NCBI GenBank assembly: GCA_958296075.1
Contig: CATQHW010000001.1
Location: 806,001-870,000, forward strand
From: an uncultured Spirochaetia bacterium
Lineage (GTDB): Bacteria > Spirochaetota > Spirochaetia > SZUA-6 > Bin103
DNA: 64,000 nucleotides
Reading direction: 5' to 3'
In this document: positions 17,566-29,920 of the stretch, piece after piece
How positions within the stretch are numbered: position 1 is the stretch's first letter
Layout of the letters: the number at the start of each line of letters is the position of its first letter
Notes under the pieces: model-generated
What the model saw: only the letters and a program-made list of their open reading frames with translations
Told to the model about the DNA's origin: nothing
Database searches by the model: none
Translations under genes and position numbers: made by a program

Positions 17566-19101
17566 ATGAAGTGCGTGATGCTGATGTTCGACTCCCTGAA
17601 CCGCCACCTGCTGCCCCCCTACGGCGGCGCCGGAGCGCCGCCGGTGCACGCCCCCAACTTCGCGCGGCTGGCCGAGCGCACGGCGGTATTCGACCGCTCT
17701 TACATCTGTTCCATGCCATGCATGCCGGCGCGTCGCGACCTGCACACCGGCCGGCCGAACTTCCTGCACCGGAGCTGGGGTCCGATCGAGCCGTTCGACG
17801 ATTCGGTGCCGGACTTCCTGCGGCAGAACGGCGTCTACACGCACCTGTCGTCCGACCACTACCACTACTGGGAAGAGGGCGGCGCCAACTATCACGCCCG
17901 CTACCGGAGTTGGGAGTTCTTTCGCGGTCAGGAGGGCGACCCCTGGATCGGCATGGTCACCCCGCCGCCGGCCGGCAACGCCACGGACGACCCGTCGCGG
18001 GCTCAGGACCGCGCCAACCGCCTGTTCATGCGGACCACCGCCGACCTGCCGCAGTCGCAGACGGTGGCGGCCGGCATCGATTTCATGCGCCGCAACCGCG
18101 GCGACGACAACTGGTTCCTGCACATGGAGACCTTCGATCCGCACGAGCCGTTCTTCAGCAACCGCGAGTTCAAGGACCGGTACGCCGATCACTACGCGGC
18201 GTGGCGCGCGAAGAACGGGCCGCTGTTCGACTGGCCGTCCTACGACTACGTGCGCGAAGACGCGGAACTGGTCGACCACATGCGCCACGAGTATGCGGCC
18301 CTGGTGTCGATGTGCGACGCCCGGCTTGGCGACGTGCTCGACGCCATGGACGAGCTGTCGCTGTGGGACGACACGCTGTTCATCGTCTGGACCGACCACG
18401 GATTCCTGCTCGGCGAGCACGAGTGCTGGGCCAAGGTGTGGGCGCCCTACTACGAGGAGGTGTCGCACACGCCGTTCTTCGTGTGGGACCCGCGGGCCGG
18501 CGTGCGCGGCGAGCGGCGCGAGGCGCTGGTGCAGCCGTCGATCGACCTGGGGCCCACACTGCTGTCGTGGTTCGGGTTCGAGCGGTTCGACGACATGCTC
18601 GGTTGCGACTTGGCGCCGGTGCTGGAACGGGACCGGCCGGTGCGGGATGCGGCGATCTTCGGGCAGCACGGCGCGCACGTGAACGTCACCGACGGCCGCT
18701 ACGTGTACTGGCGCGGCCCAGTGGACATCGACAACCAGGACCTCTACGACTACACGCTGATGCCGGCGCGCATGCGCACCCGCTTCGGCGCCGGCGAGCT
18801 GCGCGACGCGACGCTGGCCGAGCCGTTCTCCTTCACCAAGGAGATGAGCACCCTGCGCATCCCGACCCGCGTGCGGTTCGGGGCGGAACGGGGCCGGCAC
18901 GCCGACCGGAACTGTTCGCGGCTGTTCGACCTGCAGAACGACCCCGGCCAGACCTCGCCACTGCAGGACGGAGCGCTCGAAGCGCGAATGACCGACCACC
19001 TGGTGCGGCTGATGGCGGAGGCGGATGCGCCGCCGGAGCAGTACCGCAGGCTCGGGCTGTCTCAGCCGTCCTCACCTCAACCGTCCGGACAGCCATCCTG
19101 A
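17566..19101 (+). CDS. Sulfatase (type I, Cys formylglycine motif)
   Basis: A 511-residue alkaline-phosphatase-superfamily protein. The N-terminal strand MLMFDSLNRH supplies the first metal aspartate. The activation site is C52-M-P54-A-R56, a perfect CxPxR motif for conversion of Cys to formylglycine. Further family features are METFDPHEPFF and FIVWTDHGFLLGEH, the second metal site. No signal peptide is seen, so it may act in the cytoplasm on imported sulfate esters. GAGG precedes ATG 17566. It is convergent with a GHL10-like gene. No formylglycine-generating enzyme is present in the window. Confidence 0.88.
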   Translation: MKCVMLMFDSLNRHLLPPYGGAGAPPVHAPNFARLAERTAVFDRSYICSMPCMPARRDLHTGRPNFLHRSWGPIEPFDDSVPDFLRQNGVYTHLSSDHYHYWEEGGANYHARYRSWEFFRGQEGDPWIGMVTPPPAGNATDDPSRAQDRANRLFMRTTADLPQSQTVAAGIDFMRRNRGDDNWFLHMETFDPHEPFFSNREFKDRYADHYAAWRAKNGPLFDWPSYDYVREDAELVDHMRHEYAALVSMCDARLGDVLDAMDELSLWDDTLFIVWTDHGFLLGEHECWAKVWAPYYEEVSHTPFFVWDPRAGVRGERREALVQPSIDLGPTLLSWFGFERFDDMLGCDLAPVLERDRPVRDAAIFGQHGAHVNVTDGRYVYWRGPVDIDNQDLYDYTLMPARMRTRFGAGELRDATLAEPFSFTKEMSTLRIPTRVRFGAERGRHADRNCSRLFDLQNDPGQTSPLQDGALEARMTDHLVRLMAEADAPPEQYRRLGLSQPSSPQPSGQPS

Positions 19102-19120
19102 CCCGGTTTCCGGGGCGGAC

Positions 19121-20761
19121 TTACCCCGGCCGGGGCGAATCGAGCCAGACGCCATCCGGATACTCGTAGCGGACCTCCAACTCGATGTCCTCCACGGTGA
19201 TGGCGAACTCGTCGGCCAGCCGTTCGTTGCGTGCCGCCATGCGCAGCGTCACCTCGTTGCCGCCGCGCCGCGGCAGGTGATCCGCCAAGTCGTATTCGAA
19301 CCAGTCGAGCCCGGTCCAGCGCATGCAGTAGGCGCCCGGCCGCATCGGCGTGGCGCAATCCAACAACTCGCCGTTCAGCCGCACCTCGACCTGGTCGTAG
19401 ACCGTCATGTTGCGGAGGTGGACGCGCAGGCGGCACCCGCTCAGGCGATCCGTCTTGCCGCGCGCGTCGTCCGCCACCTCGATGGTGACCGCCAGCGGCT
19501 CGGCGCCGAGCACCGCCGGGATCTGCCGCTCGGTCTCCAGGCAGTTGGGGAACGAGTCGTGCGATCGCATGACCACGTAGGTCTTGTCCTTGAACTCCAG
19601 CCGCAACGGATCGCCGATGTCGTCCAGGGCGTCGCGGTTGTCGTAGTTGTAGGTCGGGGCGGTGCCGAAGTAGTTGAACACGTACAGGCCGGGAACCCCC
19701 TTCGCCACGTGGCGCGCGGCGATCGCGCGCGTCATCTCGTTGGTCATCCGCGTCATGAGCGGCGTACGGACGAACCAGCGCTTGTCATCGGAGTCGCCGG
19801 CCAAGTAGCCCTCCTCGATCGCGGGGTAGACCTGCGCGTCGGTCCGCGCGGTCAGCTCGACCCATTCGCCGGCGTCCTCTTCGGTGTCCTGACCGAAGAA
19901 GCAGGACGGGACCAGTATGTCGACCAGACCGTCGCGCACCCAGGCGCGCACGTCCAGGCCAAGGCGCTCGCTGCCGGCGATGGTGTTGGGCACGCGCGCG
20001 GCAAAGCCGATCGGCCGGCCGCGCGCGTCGCCGATACGGTCGAGCCCGGCGCGCATCTGCCGGATCAGGTCGGTCATCAGCGGCATGCCCGCCTGCTCTG
20101 CGCCGCGCTTGAAGTATCCGGGGCAACGCATGAAGTCGCACAGGAAGCCGTCGACGTCGTAGCGCTCGCACGCCTCGAAGGCCAAGTCGCGCCGCAGGTC
20201 GCGGACCGCCTGGTGGCCGTAGTCCTGGAAGAAGCGGAGCACGTCCCACAGTTTTTCCGGCCAGCCGGCGGCGCCGTCCTCGCCGATCCAGTACTCGGGG
20301 TGCTCCGCGAAGAACTCGCCCGACCAGAGGTTGGAGTCGTCGGCGTCGGCGCCAAGGTGGTGCCAATCGTTCATGGCCAGCCGGAACCAGAAGTCGACGC
20401 CGATGCGTTTGGCCTCCCGCACCTTGACCTCTTCCGGGTCGATGCCGGCTGCGAAGGCCAGGCGCAGGTGCTCCGCGTGGCGCCACAGTTTGACGCTGCC
20501 GACGCGGGCGTTCCGCTGCATCCGCTCTACGATGAACTCCGCGCCCTTGACCTCCGTCGGCCACCCCACGGTGAAGCCGGCGTTGGAGCCCATGGCGCCG
20601 ACGTAGGCGTCGACCGGACGGCCCTGGAAGAAGCCGAAGTGCGCCTGCGCAATCCGTTCCGCCGAGATCGGCGGGTGATAGTACATCTCCTGCCCGGCGT
20701 TCTGGTCCCACATGACCCGGTAGCGCCGTACGCGCCGGTCCTTCCTCCGATCGTCAGCCAT
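19121..20761 (-). CDS. GHL10-like putative glycosidase, paralogue 1
   Basis: A 546-residue protein of an uncharacterised family with four members in this window. Conserved blocks are YRVMWDQNAG near the start, DFWFRLAMNDWHH, FFQDYGHQAVR, YDVDGFLCDFMRCPGYF (a strand-4 acid as in family-10-like glycosyl hydrolases), RVPNTIAG, VPSCFFGQDTEED and LYVFNYFGT; a C-terminal beta-sandwich starts near residue 400. The TIM-barrel hydrolase reading comes from these strand-end acids, not from a defined family. GGGAGGA precedes ATG 20761. It is divergent from the dioxygenase gene 86 bp away. Confidence 0.6.
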   Translation of the reverse strand: MADDRRKDRRVRRYRVMWDQNAGQEMYYHPPISAERIAQAHFGFFQGRPVDAYVGAMGSNAGFTVGWPTEVKGAEFIVERMQRNARVGSVKLWRHAEHLRLAFAAGIDPEEVKVREAKRIGVDFWFRLAMNDWHHLGADADDSNLWSGEFFAEHPEYWIGEDGAAGWPEKLWDVLRFFQDYGHQAVRDLRRDLAFEACERYDVDGFLCDFMRCPGYFKRGAEQAGMPLMTDLIRQMRAGLDRIGDARGRPIGFAARVPNTIAGSERLGLDVRAWVRDGLVDILVPSCFFGQDTEEDAGEWVELTARTDAQVYPAIEEGYLAGDSDDKRWFVRTPLMTRMTNEMTRAIAARHVAKGVPGLYVFNYFGTAPTYNYDNRDALDDIGDPLRLEFKDKTYVVMRSHDSFPNCLETERQIPAVLGAEPLAVTIEVADDARGKTDRLSGCRLRVHLRNMTVYDQVEVRLNGELLDCATPMRPGAYCMRWTGLDWFEYDLADHLPRRGGNEVTLRMAARNERLADEFAITVEDIELEVRYEYPDGVWLDSPRPG

Positions 20762-20847
20762 CGTTCCTCCCGCGCCGCCGGTTTCCAGTGTGGCATGATA
20801 GCCGGACCGTGACTACGCAGCGCGCGGCGCACCAAGAGGGAGGGACG

Positions 20848-21642
20848 ATGACCGCCACACAGAAGTACCTGTTCGACCTGCAGGGTTTCCTGATCGTCGA
20901 GGACGTGCTCTCGGACGAGGAATGCGAGCTGGCCAAGCGCAAGATCCGCGAGCGCATGGAGCCGCTCGACAAGACGCCGGACGGCTACGACGCGCGCGGC
21001 ACCTGGCACAGCGCGTGGGGGCTGGTGAACGCCGGGGAGCCGTTCACCACGCTGATCGATCACCCCAAGCTGATCTCGGTCCTGACCGAGATCATCGGCC
21101 CCAAGCTGCGGCTGGAGGGCAACTACAGCTTCGTGCGCTCGCAGGGCTGCCCGCACTTCGAGATGCACGGCGGCCACCGCGGCGGCCGCGTGAACTTCCG
21201 CTACTACGTGCATGGCGATCAGATCTTCACCGGGCTCACCGTCGTGTCGTTCACCCTGCAGGACATAGCGGAGGAGGACGGCGGCTTCGCCTGCATCCCC
21301 GGATCGCACAAGTCGGACTTCCACGTCCCGCGCGAGGACCACAAGCGCCTGTTCGCGATCGACGGCCCACTGGTGCGCAACATCGCGGCGCCCAAGGGCT
21401 CGGCGATCATCTTCACGGAGACGCTTGCCCACGGCGCCGCATCATGGCAGGGGGATGAGCCCCGCTACGGCGTGTTCTACAAGTACAACGACCGCGCGGC
21501 GACCTACGGCTACCGGCCCTATCGGACCCCCAGCAAGGAGACCCTGGCCAGGCTCACGCCGGCGCAGCGCGTCTTCTTCAACGGTACCTGGGAGGCGTTT
21601 GGCCCGGAGGACAACCCGCACAACGAGTACGCCGAGACCTGA
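20848..21642 (+). CDS. Phytanoyl-CoA dioxygenase (PhyH) family protein
   Basis: A 264-residue Fe(II)/2-oxoglutarate dioxygenase. Iron ligands are H122 and D124 in VHGDQ and distal H195 in LAHGAASW; R206 in EPRYGV should bind 2-oxoglutarate. GGFACIPGSHKSDF is the familiar PhyH block between them. GAGGGAGGG lies just before ATG 20848. It is divergent from GHL10-like paralogue 1. PhyH-family bacterial enzymes hydroxylate diverse small molecules, so the phytanoyl-CoA name should not be read as the substrate. Confidence 0.88.
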   Translation: MTATQKYLFDLQGFLIVEDVLSDEECELAKRKIRERMEPLDKTPDGYDARGTWHSAWGLVNAGEPFTTLIDHPKLISVLTEIIGPKLRLEGNYSFVRSQGCPHFEMHGGHRGGRVNFRYYVHGDQIFTGLTVVSFTLQDIAEEDGGFACIPGSHKSDFHVPREDHKRLFAIDGPLVRNIAAPKGSAIIFTETLAHGAASWQGDEPRYGVFYKYNDRAATYGYRPYRTPSKETLARLTPAQRVFFNGTWEAFGPEDNPHNEYAET

Positions 21643-21680
21643 GCGGTTCCGCGGCGCGGGTGGTCGTCGCGGGCGCCGGC

Positions 21681-24815
<3,135 letters not shown>

Positions 24816-24891
24816 CGCCTACTCCACCGCCGCCAGGGTCTCGCTACGAATGCCTGCTCGGTCCGACCCTCGCATACGACAATGACGAACC

Positions 24892-26013
24892 TCACCGTGC
24901 CGGACCTCCGCTGATCACGTTCGCCCTCCACAGATCGCCCAGCGAGTACTCTTTCAGCCAATCTCGCAGAAGTTCCGAGTCCAGCCTCTCGAAGACTGAC
25001 TCTCCATCAACGCGGCTGACGACCACGACGTCTTCCGGCCGGAACTCGCTGACCAAGTCGGCGGATTGCGTGGAGACGATCACCTGCCGCGCTTCGCTCG
25101 CAGACTGGAGCATCTCCGCCAGCAAGGTAAGCGCGAACGGATGCAGCCCCAGTTCGGGTTCATCGAGCAGGATCAACCGCGGCTGCATCGCGGCGGGCTG
25201 CAGAAGCAGGGCGGCGAGGCACATGAAACGGAGCGTGCCATCCGAAAGCTGAAGCGGCCCCAGCGGCGTATCGGCATCGTCGACGTGGTACCATTCGAGC
25301 TCCATGCGCTCATCGACATCCTTGCGATATACGAAGCCGCCGAAGAACGGGGCGGCCAGCCGCACGGTGTCAACGATCTCGCGCAGTTCATGCGGATGGC
25401 GCTCATGGAGAAATCGCAGAAACGGCCCCAGGTTGGCTCCGTCCGGCTTCAACCGCAGATTGTCGCGCACCGCCTGCGGGCGACGCACGCCCGCCACCTC
25501 GCTGGTGTCGTGGAAGTGATACCCCTGCCAGTCTCGCATTACCGGAAGCACGTAGGTCGCAAAATCACCGACCCCGGTACTCGCCGCATGCGCTTCCAGG
25601 TGGCCGCCCGACCATGCCGCTCCGTCTCCGATCGGGAAAATCGTACCGGGAGCTATCGAGTCATACTCCTGTGGCACACCCGGCGCCACGCGCTCTCGCG
25701 CGAACGCCAGTCCGTCCGCCACCGGCTCGAGCGAAAACCCGTACCGATGGCTGCCGTTGAAGGATACCTCTACCTCCAGGATCGAAGTCCGCCGGCGACC
25801 GCCGAACAGCAAGGCGTCCGCTCTACCCTCCTGCTTGACGAAGAGCTGAAGCCTGTTCCGGACAAGCTGCGACAGGAGCCGGAACACGCTCATCAAGTTG
25901 CTCTTGCCCGCCCCATTCGCTCCGATGAGGACGTTCAGTCCGCGCAACTCGAAGTCTTCCAGCGCCCGAATCGACTTGAAGCCGCGGACCGTCACTCGAT
26001 CTATCGCTGCCAC
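24892..26013 (-). CDS. AAA15-type (SMC-like) ATPase, COG4637-like
   Basis: A 373-residue ABC-class ATPase. The N-terminus reads VRGFKSIRALEDFELRGLNVLIGANGAGKSNL (split here as GFKSIR and Walker A GANGAGKS at 31-38). A signature-like LQLSDGTLRFM and Walker B LILLDEPELGLHP lie near residues 255-292, then an H-loop region VIVSTQSADL. Such OLD/RecF-like ATPases occur in many anti-phage modules with a nuclease partner. It starts with GTG 26013, 12 bp after a 45-codon gene, in a four-gene train with a DUF4365 protein. It lacks any TOPRIM or DUF4276-type partner in view. Confidence 0.85.
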   Translation of the reverse strand: MAAIDRVTVRGFKSIRALEDFELRGLNVLIGANGAGKSNLMSVFRLLSQLVRNRLQLFVKQEGRADALLFGGRRRTSILEVEVSFNGSHRYGFSLEPVADGLAFARERVAPGVPQEYDSIAPGTIFPIGDGAAWSGGHLEAHAASTGVGDFATYVLPVMRDWQGYHFHDTSEVAGVRRPQAVRDNLRLKPDGANLGPFLRFLHERHPHELREIVDTVRLAAPFFGGFVYRKDVDERMELEWYHVDDADTPLGPLQLSDGTLRFMCLAALLLQPAAMQPRLILLDEPELGLHPFALTLLAEMLQSASEARQVIVSTQSADLVSEFRPEDVVVVSRVDGESVFERLDSELLRDWLKEYSLGDLWRANVISGGPAR

Positions 26014-26025
26014 TGCATGCCTTTC

Positions 26026-26163
26026 TCAGCCGTCAATCGAAGACACGTCGTTCGTTTCGACTATCGTCGTCTCGCTGTCCTCGTCCTCATTGGTGTCGAT
26101 AGACACGATGCGCGCGTTACGCAAGGACAGTCGCTGACCGTACTGCTCCAGATCGCCTCTCAT
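26026..26163 (-). CDS. Small acidic protein (45 aa) between the defence-cassette genes
   Basis: An ATG at 26163 overlaps the stop of the 297-residue gene (ATGA) and opens a 45-codon frame that ends 12 bp before the AAA15 gene. The product starts MRGDLEQYGQRLSLRN and has an acidic patch TNEDEDSETT. The length, coupling and position argue for translation, but no homologue is recalled. It could be a small regulator or linker, or a chance frame in a leader between genes. Confidence 0.4.
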   Translation of the reverse strand: MRGDLEQYGQRLSLRNARIVSIDTNEDEDSETTIVETNDVSSIDG

Positions 26164-27053
26164 AGCGACCCCCGACTTCTGCCTATGAGCCTCGGTTCAC
26201 TCAGAATCCTGTCGGGTTGTGGCTCGTGGTCGCGAAACGATCGCGCTGCTTCCCGTAGAATCGCGGCATCGGCCTTGGCGAACTCAACGCTCTGCCGCGC
26301 CGACTCCATCGGCCGTGTCCGGGACCAAGTGACGCTGACATCGAGCGTCCGAAAGGGGCTGATCATCCGGTCGAGCGCTTCGCACAGGTTGGCGCTGACC
26401 CCCTTATCGACCGCCTTCACAAAGGCTCCTCTGTCGCCTGCAACCGTGCTTTCCGTTGCACTCCGCGCAGCGCCGAGAGCCTCGATCAGGCGTTTTGTCA
26501 TCCGTCGTTCGATCGGGGCGTCATCTTCGGGCGAAGTCGGAGGCGGAATCAAAACCACCAGCGCGACAACGAAACTTCCCTGTTCTGTCTGTCCCAAGCG
26601 AACTCGGCTCAGAAGGTCAGTCGCGCCCTTGTCCGCCCTCTCGTGATACAGCTCCTGCGGCTTACGCAGCGAGCACGCCGCCGCAAGGAGCATGTCGCGG
26701 GAGCCGCCGACGAGGGCGACGCCGTCATCTACCGTCGGGCTCCCGTCATCATCTCCACCGGCTCGCACTCGAACGACATCGCGGTTGGCATTAACCAGAT
26801 CGCGATAGAGGGCAAGCTCGTCGCGCTCGGCGACCTTCGTGAAAATCTCGATTAGTTGGGCTACGACGCTTGCGTAGTCCCCCAAAAGTGATGTACGCGG
26901 CAGGATGATCTCAGGCAACCCCTCGGCGGCATACACGTCGGAGTACTCGCCGTAGCTCTCGACCTTGGCCCAACCCGCTGCCTTGGCGTAGGCCGCCAAC
27001 GCATCGGGAGAAATGGCTTGCAACGCGTCGTTATCCCGGATGTCCACTCTCAT
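26160..27053 (-). CDS. Hypothetical protein linked to DUF4365 gene
   Basis: A 297-residue soluble protein with no motif I can name. It is mixed alpha/beta, with an N-terminal segment DALAAYAKAAGWAKVESYG, then LPEIILPRTSLLGDYASVV, and a central region VALVVLIPPPTSPEDD. The ATG overlaps the stop of the DUF4365 gene, and its stop overlaps the 45-codon gene, so the set is translationally coupled. Base composition is less G+C-rich than the flanking chromosome. Its fixed place between a nuclease-like DUF4365 protein and an ATPase suggests a third subunit or effector of a defence module. Confidence 0.65.
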   Translation of the reverse strand: MRVDIRDNDALQAISPDALAAYAKAAGWAKVESYGEYSDVYAAEGLPEIILPRTSLLGDYASVVAQLIEIFTKVAERDELALYRDLVNANRDVVRVRAGGDDDGSPTVDDGVALVGGSRDMLLAAACSLRKPQELYHERADKGATDLLSRVRLGQTEQGSFVVALVVLIPPPTSPEDDAPIERRMTKRLIEALGAARSATESTVAGDRGAFVKAVDKGVSANLCEALDRMISPFRTLDVSVTWSRTRPMESARQSVEFAKADAAILREAARSFRDHEPQPDRILSEPRLIGRSRGSL

Positions 27054-27559
27054 AGGATTCCCCTCCTCGACTGGTTCATCAGCGAACGCAGACTGTCGAC
27101 GTCGAACACGTTATTCCTCGGAATCGCGACCATAACCGACGCTCGGTTGTCTGTCTCCTTGGCGTCTTTCAAGTTCAACCAATAGGCACCCCGCCGCATA
27201 ATCAGCTCGTCAGCCGCGATGGTGAGCCACTGTTCTTCGTCCCTGGGCAAGTCAAGCACGACGAGCAGGCGAGGCGTTTGCGTCTCTTCACGAAGCAGAT
27301 CGTAGTTTCGGAGCTTCAACGAGAATCGACGATAGCCGTCCGCAGATACACGGAGATTCACGGTTGCTTTCAACTGAAGGTCGATCGCTGGGCGCATCTT
27401 TCCACCGGCACATACTCGCAGATCGACGCCATCTCTGTCGAAATAGCACTCCGATGTGGCATACCCAGCGGCCGCCGCTACAGCTTGCACATATGCTCGG
27501 GACAGCGCCTCTTTTCGATCTCCCATTGTAAGCAGAGCATCGGTCATACGATTGTCCAT
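27050..27559 (-). CDS. DUF4365 domain protein, nuclease-like
   Basis: A 169-residue protein matching the DUF4365 pattern: SEcYFDRDGVDLRV with D46, then AIDLQLKAT with Q62-x-K64, and the later LVVLDLPRDEEQW and GAYWLNL. The D...Q-x-K arrangement is that of the PD-(D/E)XK fold, so a nuclease role or a DNA-recognition remnant is likely. It leads a four-gene coupled cassette toward an AAA15 ATPase. DUF4365 proteins are found in defence neighbourhoods, but this particular arrangement is not one I recognise. Confidence 0.75.
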   Translation of the reverse strand: MDNRMTDALLTMGDRKEALSRAYVQAVAAAAGYATSECYFDRDGVDLRVCAGGKMRPAIDLQLKATVNLRVSADGYRRFSLKLRNYDLLREETQTPRLLVVLDLPRDEEQWLTIAADELIMRRGAYWLNLKDAKETDNRASVMVAIPRNNVFDVDSLRSLMNQSRRGIL

Positions 27560-27654
27560 AGGACGAAGCTCCAGTGCTTGCGACGATCCGCTCGCCCAAG
27601 CGGAGTAATCAACAGGTTACTCGCCGGCGGCCAACGTGTCAACGACGTAGTGCG

Positions 27655-27852
27655 TCACGGCCCCAGTTCTTCGTTTCGCTCGTGTCTTACGTCGACCAGG
27701 AGTGACGCCACCGTAACTTCAAGGTCCGTCTCAGGCTGCCGCGCAAAGCGTTCCGCCCACCCCTGCTGAAGTTCGTGCCCGACGGCCACTACTACGACCG
27801 TGCGGCTGCGGACACCCGCGAGACTGGACGCTGGTGTGGACACGTTGCTCAT
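27655..27852 (-). CDS. Small hypothetical protein coupled to DUF1828/1829 gene
   Basis: A 65-codon frame whose ATG overlaps the stop of the upstream DUF1828/1829 gene by four bases. The product has a central hydrophobic strand ([11 protein letters not shown]) and an acidic end ([11 protein letters not shown]). No family is recognised. The overlap is the main support; the frame may instead be a remnant of a longer gene. Confidence 0.35.
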   Translation of the reverse strand: MSNVSTPASSLAGVRSRTVVVVAVGHELQQGWAERFARQPETDLEVTVASLLVDVRHERNEELGP

Positions 27853-28619
27853 GCGGCGAGTTCCTCACGCGATCTCTCCCGATCAGACCATGGGACCGGC
27901 TGAACGTCGTAGCTGCGCATCGCGTCCAGTACACTTTGCGAGATCGGACGATCCGAATCGTTGAGGATGGCGTACGCGTGGGCCGCAGGCGAGCGCACTT
28001 CCCGGGTGTCCAGCCAAGCGAACGTCATCGTCTGCGCGGTCTCGCGGTTCGGGCGATTGATCGCGCGCAGCACGCGCTCCGGTCGGTTCTTCGACTTCGG
28101 TATGACGAAATCGAACCTATGATCGTAACCGCTCCTGCCGGAGAATCTCACGTTGGGCGTATATCGGATTTCGCAGGTGTCGAGCCACGCCACCACGTCT
28201 TCGTAGAACAGGCCGGCGACCATAGGCGATGCCACATAGAAAAGGTCGTTGACCGCGAGCATCGCCTGCACGAGGTTGTGCTTCCGTAATGCGAAGTTGC
28301 TCGCCGACGCCCGCACTTCCAGCTCCTTCGACGTTTCGCTGATCTGCACTCCGAATCCGTTGAGGGCCGTCCTGAGCAGGTCTTGCCGCCTCGGGCTATC
28401 GATCGTACATCCCGACTGCTCCAGATCTGCAACGGTATAGCCGTCATCCGTCAATATGAACTCACCGTCTTGACGCTTGGCGTAAATTTGAAGAAAGTCG
28501 TTGTGTCGATCCAGATAGGGAGTGGTGATTTCGACCCAATCGCGTACTTCCCGCAGACTCGTCTGATCCCGCAACCAATTCCAGTACCGATCCAGCAGCG
28601 ACTGCACGTCGTCGATCAT
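27849..28619 (-). CDS. DUF1828/DUF1829 domain protein
   Basis: A 256-residue protein from ATG 28619. The N-terminal half matches DUF1828 ([19 protein letters not shown], then [16 protein letters not shown] near residues 30-70); the C-terminal half matches DUF1829 ([32 protein letters not shown], where D and K residues recall a nuclease core). Biochemical function is not established to my knowledge. These proteins often lie in accessory or defence regions. Frames upstream of 28619 show atypical sequence and are not included. The gene lies about 230 bp from the DUF3644 gene. Confidence 0.75.
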   Translation of the reverse strand: MIDDVQSLLDRYWNWLRDQTSLREVRDWVEITTPYLDRHNDFLQIYAKRQDGEFILTDDGYTVADLEQSGCTIDSPRRQDLLRTALNGFGVQISETSKELEVRASASNFALRKHNLVQAMLAVNDLFYVASPMVAGLFYEDVVAWLDTCEIRYTPNVRFSGRSGYDHRFDFVIPKSKNRPERVLRAINRPNRETAQTMTFAWLDTREVRSPAAHAYAILNDSDRPISQSVLDAMRSYDVQPVPWSDRERSREELAA

Positions 28620-28848
28620 GTGAACAAACCCCGACGGGTAACAGGTCGTGCCACGATGGCGCAATAAGCCATACCATACTTCCCATGCGACGTGTACAGC
28701 GTACAGCAGCCAGTCCCACCGCTGCTCCACCCGCGGGGCCGGCGCTCCACGCCATGTCGCGGGTTCGCTTGCGGTAATGCATATTCTCACGCATTTACGC
28801 AATTTCGTCGCATCGATCGTTGAATTAACACTAATTCTCCCGTTCTCG
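28620..28848. other. Intergenic region between DUF3644 and DUF1828/1829 genes
   Basis: About 229 bp with no credible coding sequence; it turns markedly A+T-rich toward 28800-28848. I see no strong stem-loop with a T tract. It may hold the promoter of the DUF1828/1829 gene, but no clear -35/-10 pair can be chosen. Confidence 0.4.
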
Positions 28849-29918
28849 CTATTTCCGCCGCGCTTTGTGTGCCGCCCAAATCCTATCTATCGACTCCATT
28901 TCCAGCGCCTCTCTCATCTTTTTGATCGCTTTGGGAGAATAGCGATGATATATTGTTTTTCCAATCCTTATCTCCTTATAGAATTCATCGTTGTCTCGAA
29001 TTCGCAAATGGTCGATAAGCGCCAGTGACTTTGGAAGCGTCAGACCGACCTTACCCGCCAGCTGTTTCGCTCCAAGACTATAGAAATCCAACTCATTTAC
29101 CCGTCGCATTGCGACGACGGCCTCTGCTTCCTCTTCCTCAGACTCTCGTTGAAGTCGGACAGGTATTCCGTTATTCTTCGTAAGCCTTAGGCTGATCTTC
29201 GGGCCATCAAGATCTGAAGATATATTGATAGAAAATACCCCCGGAAAAACTGCCGGCCACGGCTCACCGTCGGACAGACGTTTGCATATCTTGGCGAGAT
29301 CATGATCGCTCGGCTGTTCGTAATCCCCACTTACCGCACCCTCCAGCACAGCCCAACTTCGTGCTTTGGCAATCGCATCCATCTTCCTTCTGGTCCCCGG
29401 TACTAAAAGCCGCCGTATTTCTTCGACATCCTTGTCGAACAGAGCTGACAAATCTCTAGGTGCCGTTGTCGACACCGGCAGGACTGTCTCGGGTAGATCG
29501 AGCACCATGCTCTGGTCAAAAACACTGTCGTGAATGTCGCGAAAAAGCGTAACGCCAGCTTGAGCGTAAAAGTACAACTCATGTTCTGACAAATCAAGCA
29601 GATAGTGCTGAGCTGCGTCGCGAAGCCCATTGATCGCCCGCAGAACAAGTGCGTACTCGGAAGTCAGAAATCTCAAGTTGCCATCGGTAAGCCCAATTCT
29701 TACGCACGCAGCGAATCCGATAGTTTGCTTTTCCCGCGGCTTTCGTATCTTACCTTGTCTATGCCGAATTGCCGCTTTCAGGAGCATCTCAAAGGAGTGA
29801 TCCAGAAAGATTAGCACGGCCTCCGTTCTACCGAGGCGCCAGGGACGGTTGAAGTGTTCGATTGAAGCACCAAAGAGTTGATCGCTTTCTCGCGAAGTCG
29901 GCGAGCTTCCTTCCTCAC
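28849..29918 (-). pseudogene. DUF3644 domain gene with a one-base frameshift near its start
   Basis: The main frame gives a DUF3644 protein: NRPWRLGRTEAVLIFLDHSFEMLLKAAI, ALVLRAINGLRDAAQHYLLDLSE and the C-terminal IRIGKTIYHRYSPKAI. The family N-terminus, however, lies in another frame: GTG 29918 starts MRKEARRLREKAINSLVL, which should be followed by SIEHFNRP from the main frame. One base is missing near 29864-29866. The GTG is 2 bp after the hsdS stop, so the gene belongs to the RM operon. The gene is A+T-rich compared with hsdR/hsdM. It may be inactive, or the shift may be a sequencing error. Confidence 0.75.
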
Positions 29919-29920
29919 AC

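Noticed and set aside
24892..27559. PARIS or a COG4637/DUF4276 system
   Set aside because: The AAA15 ATPase fits, but no TOPRIM, DUF4435 or DUF4276 partner is present; the neighbours are DUF4365 and an unknown protein.
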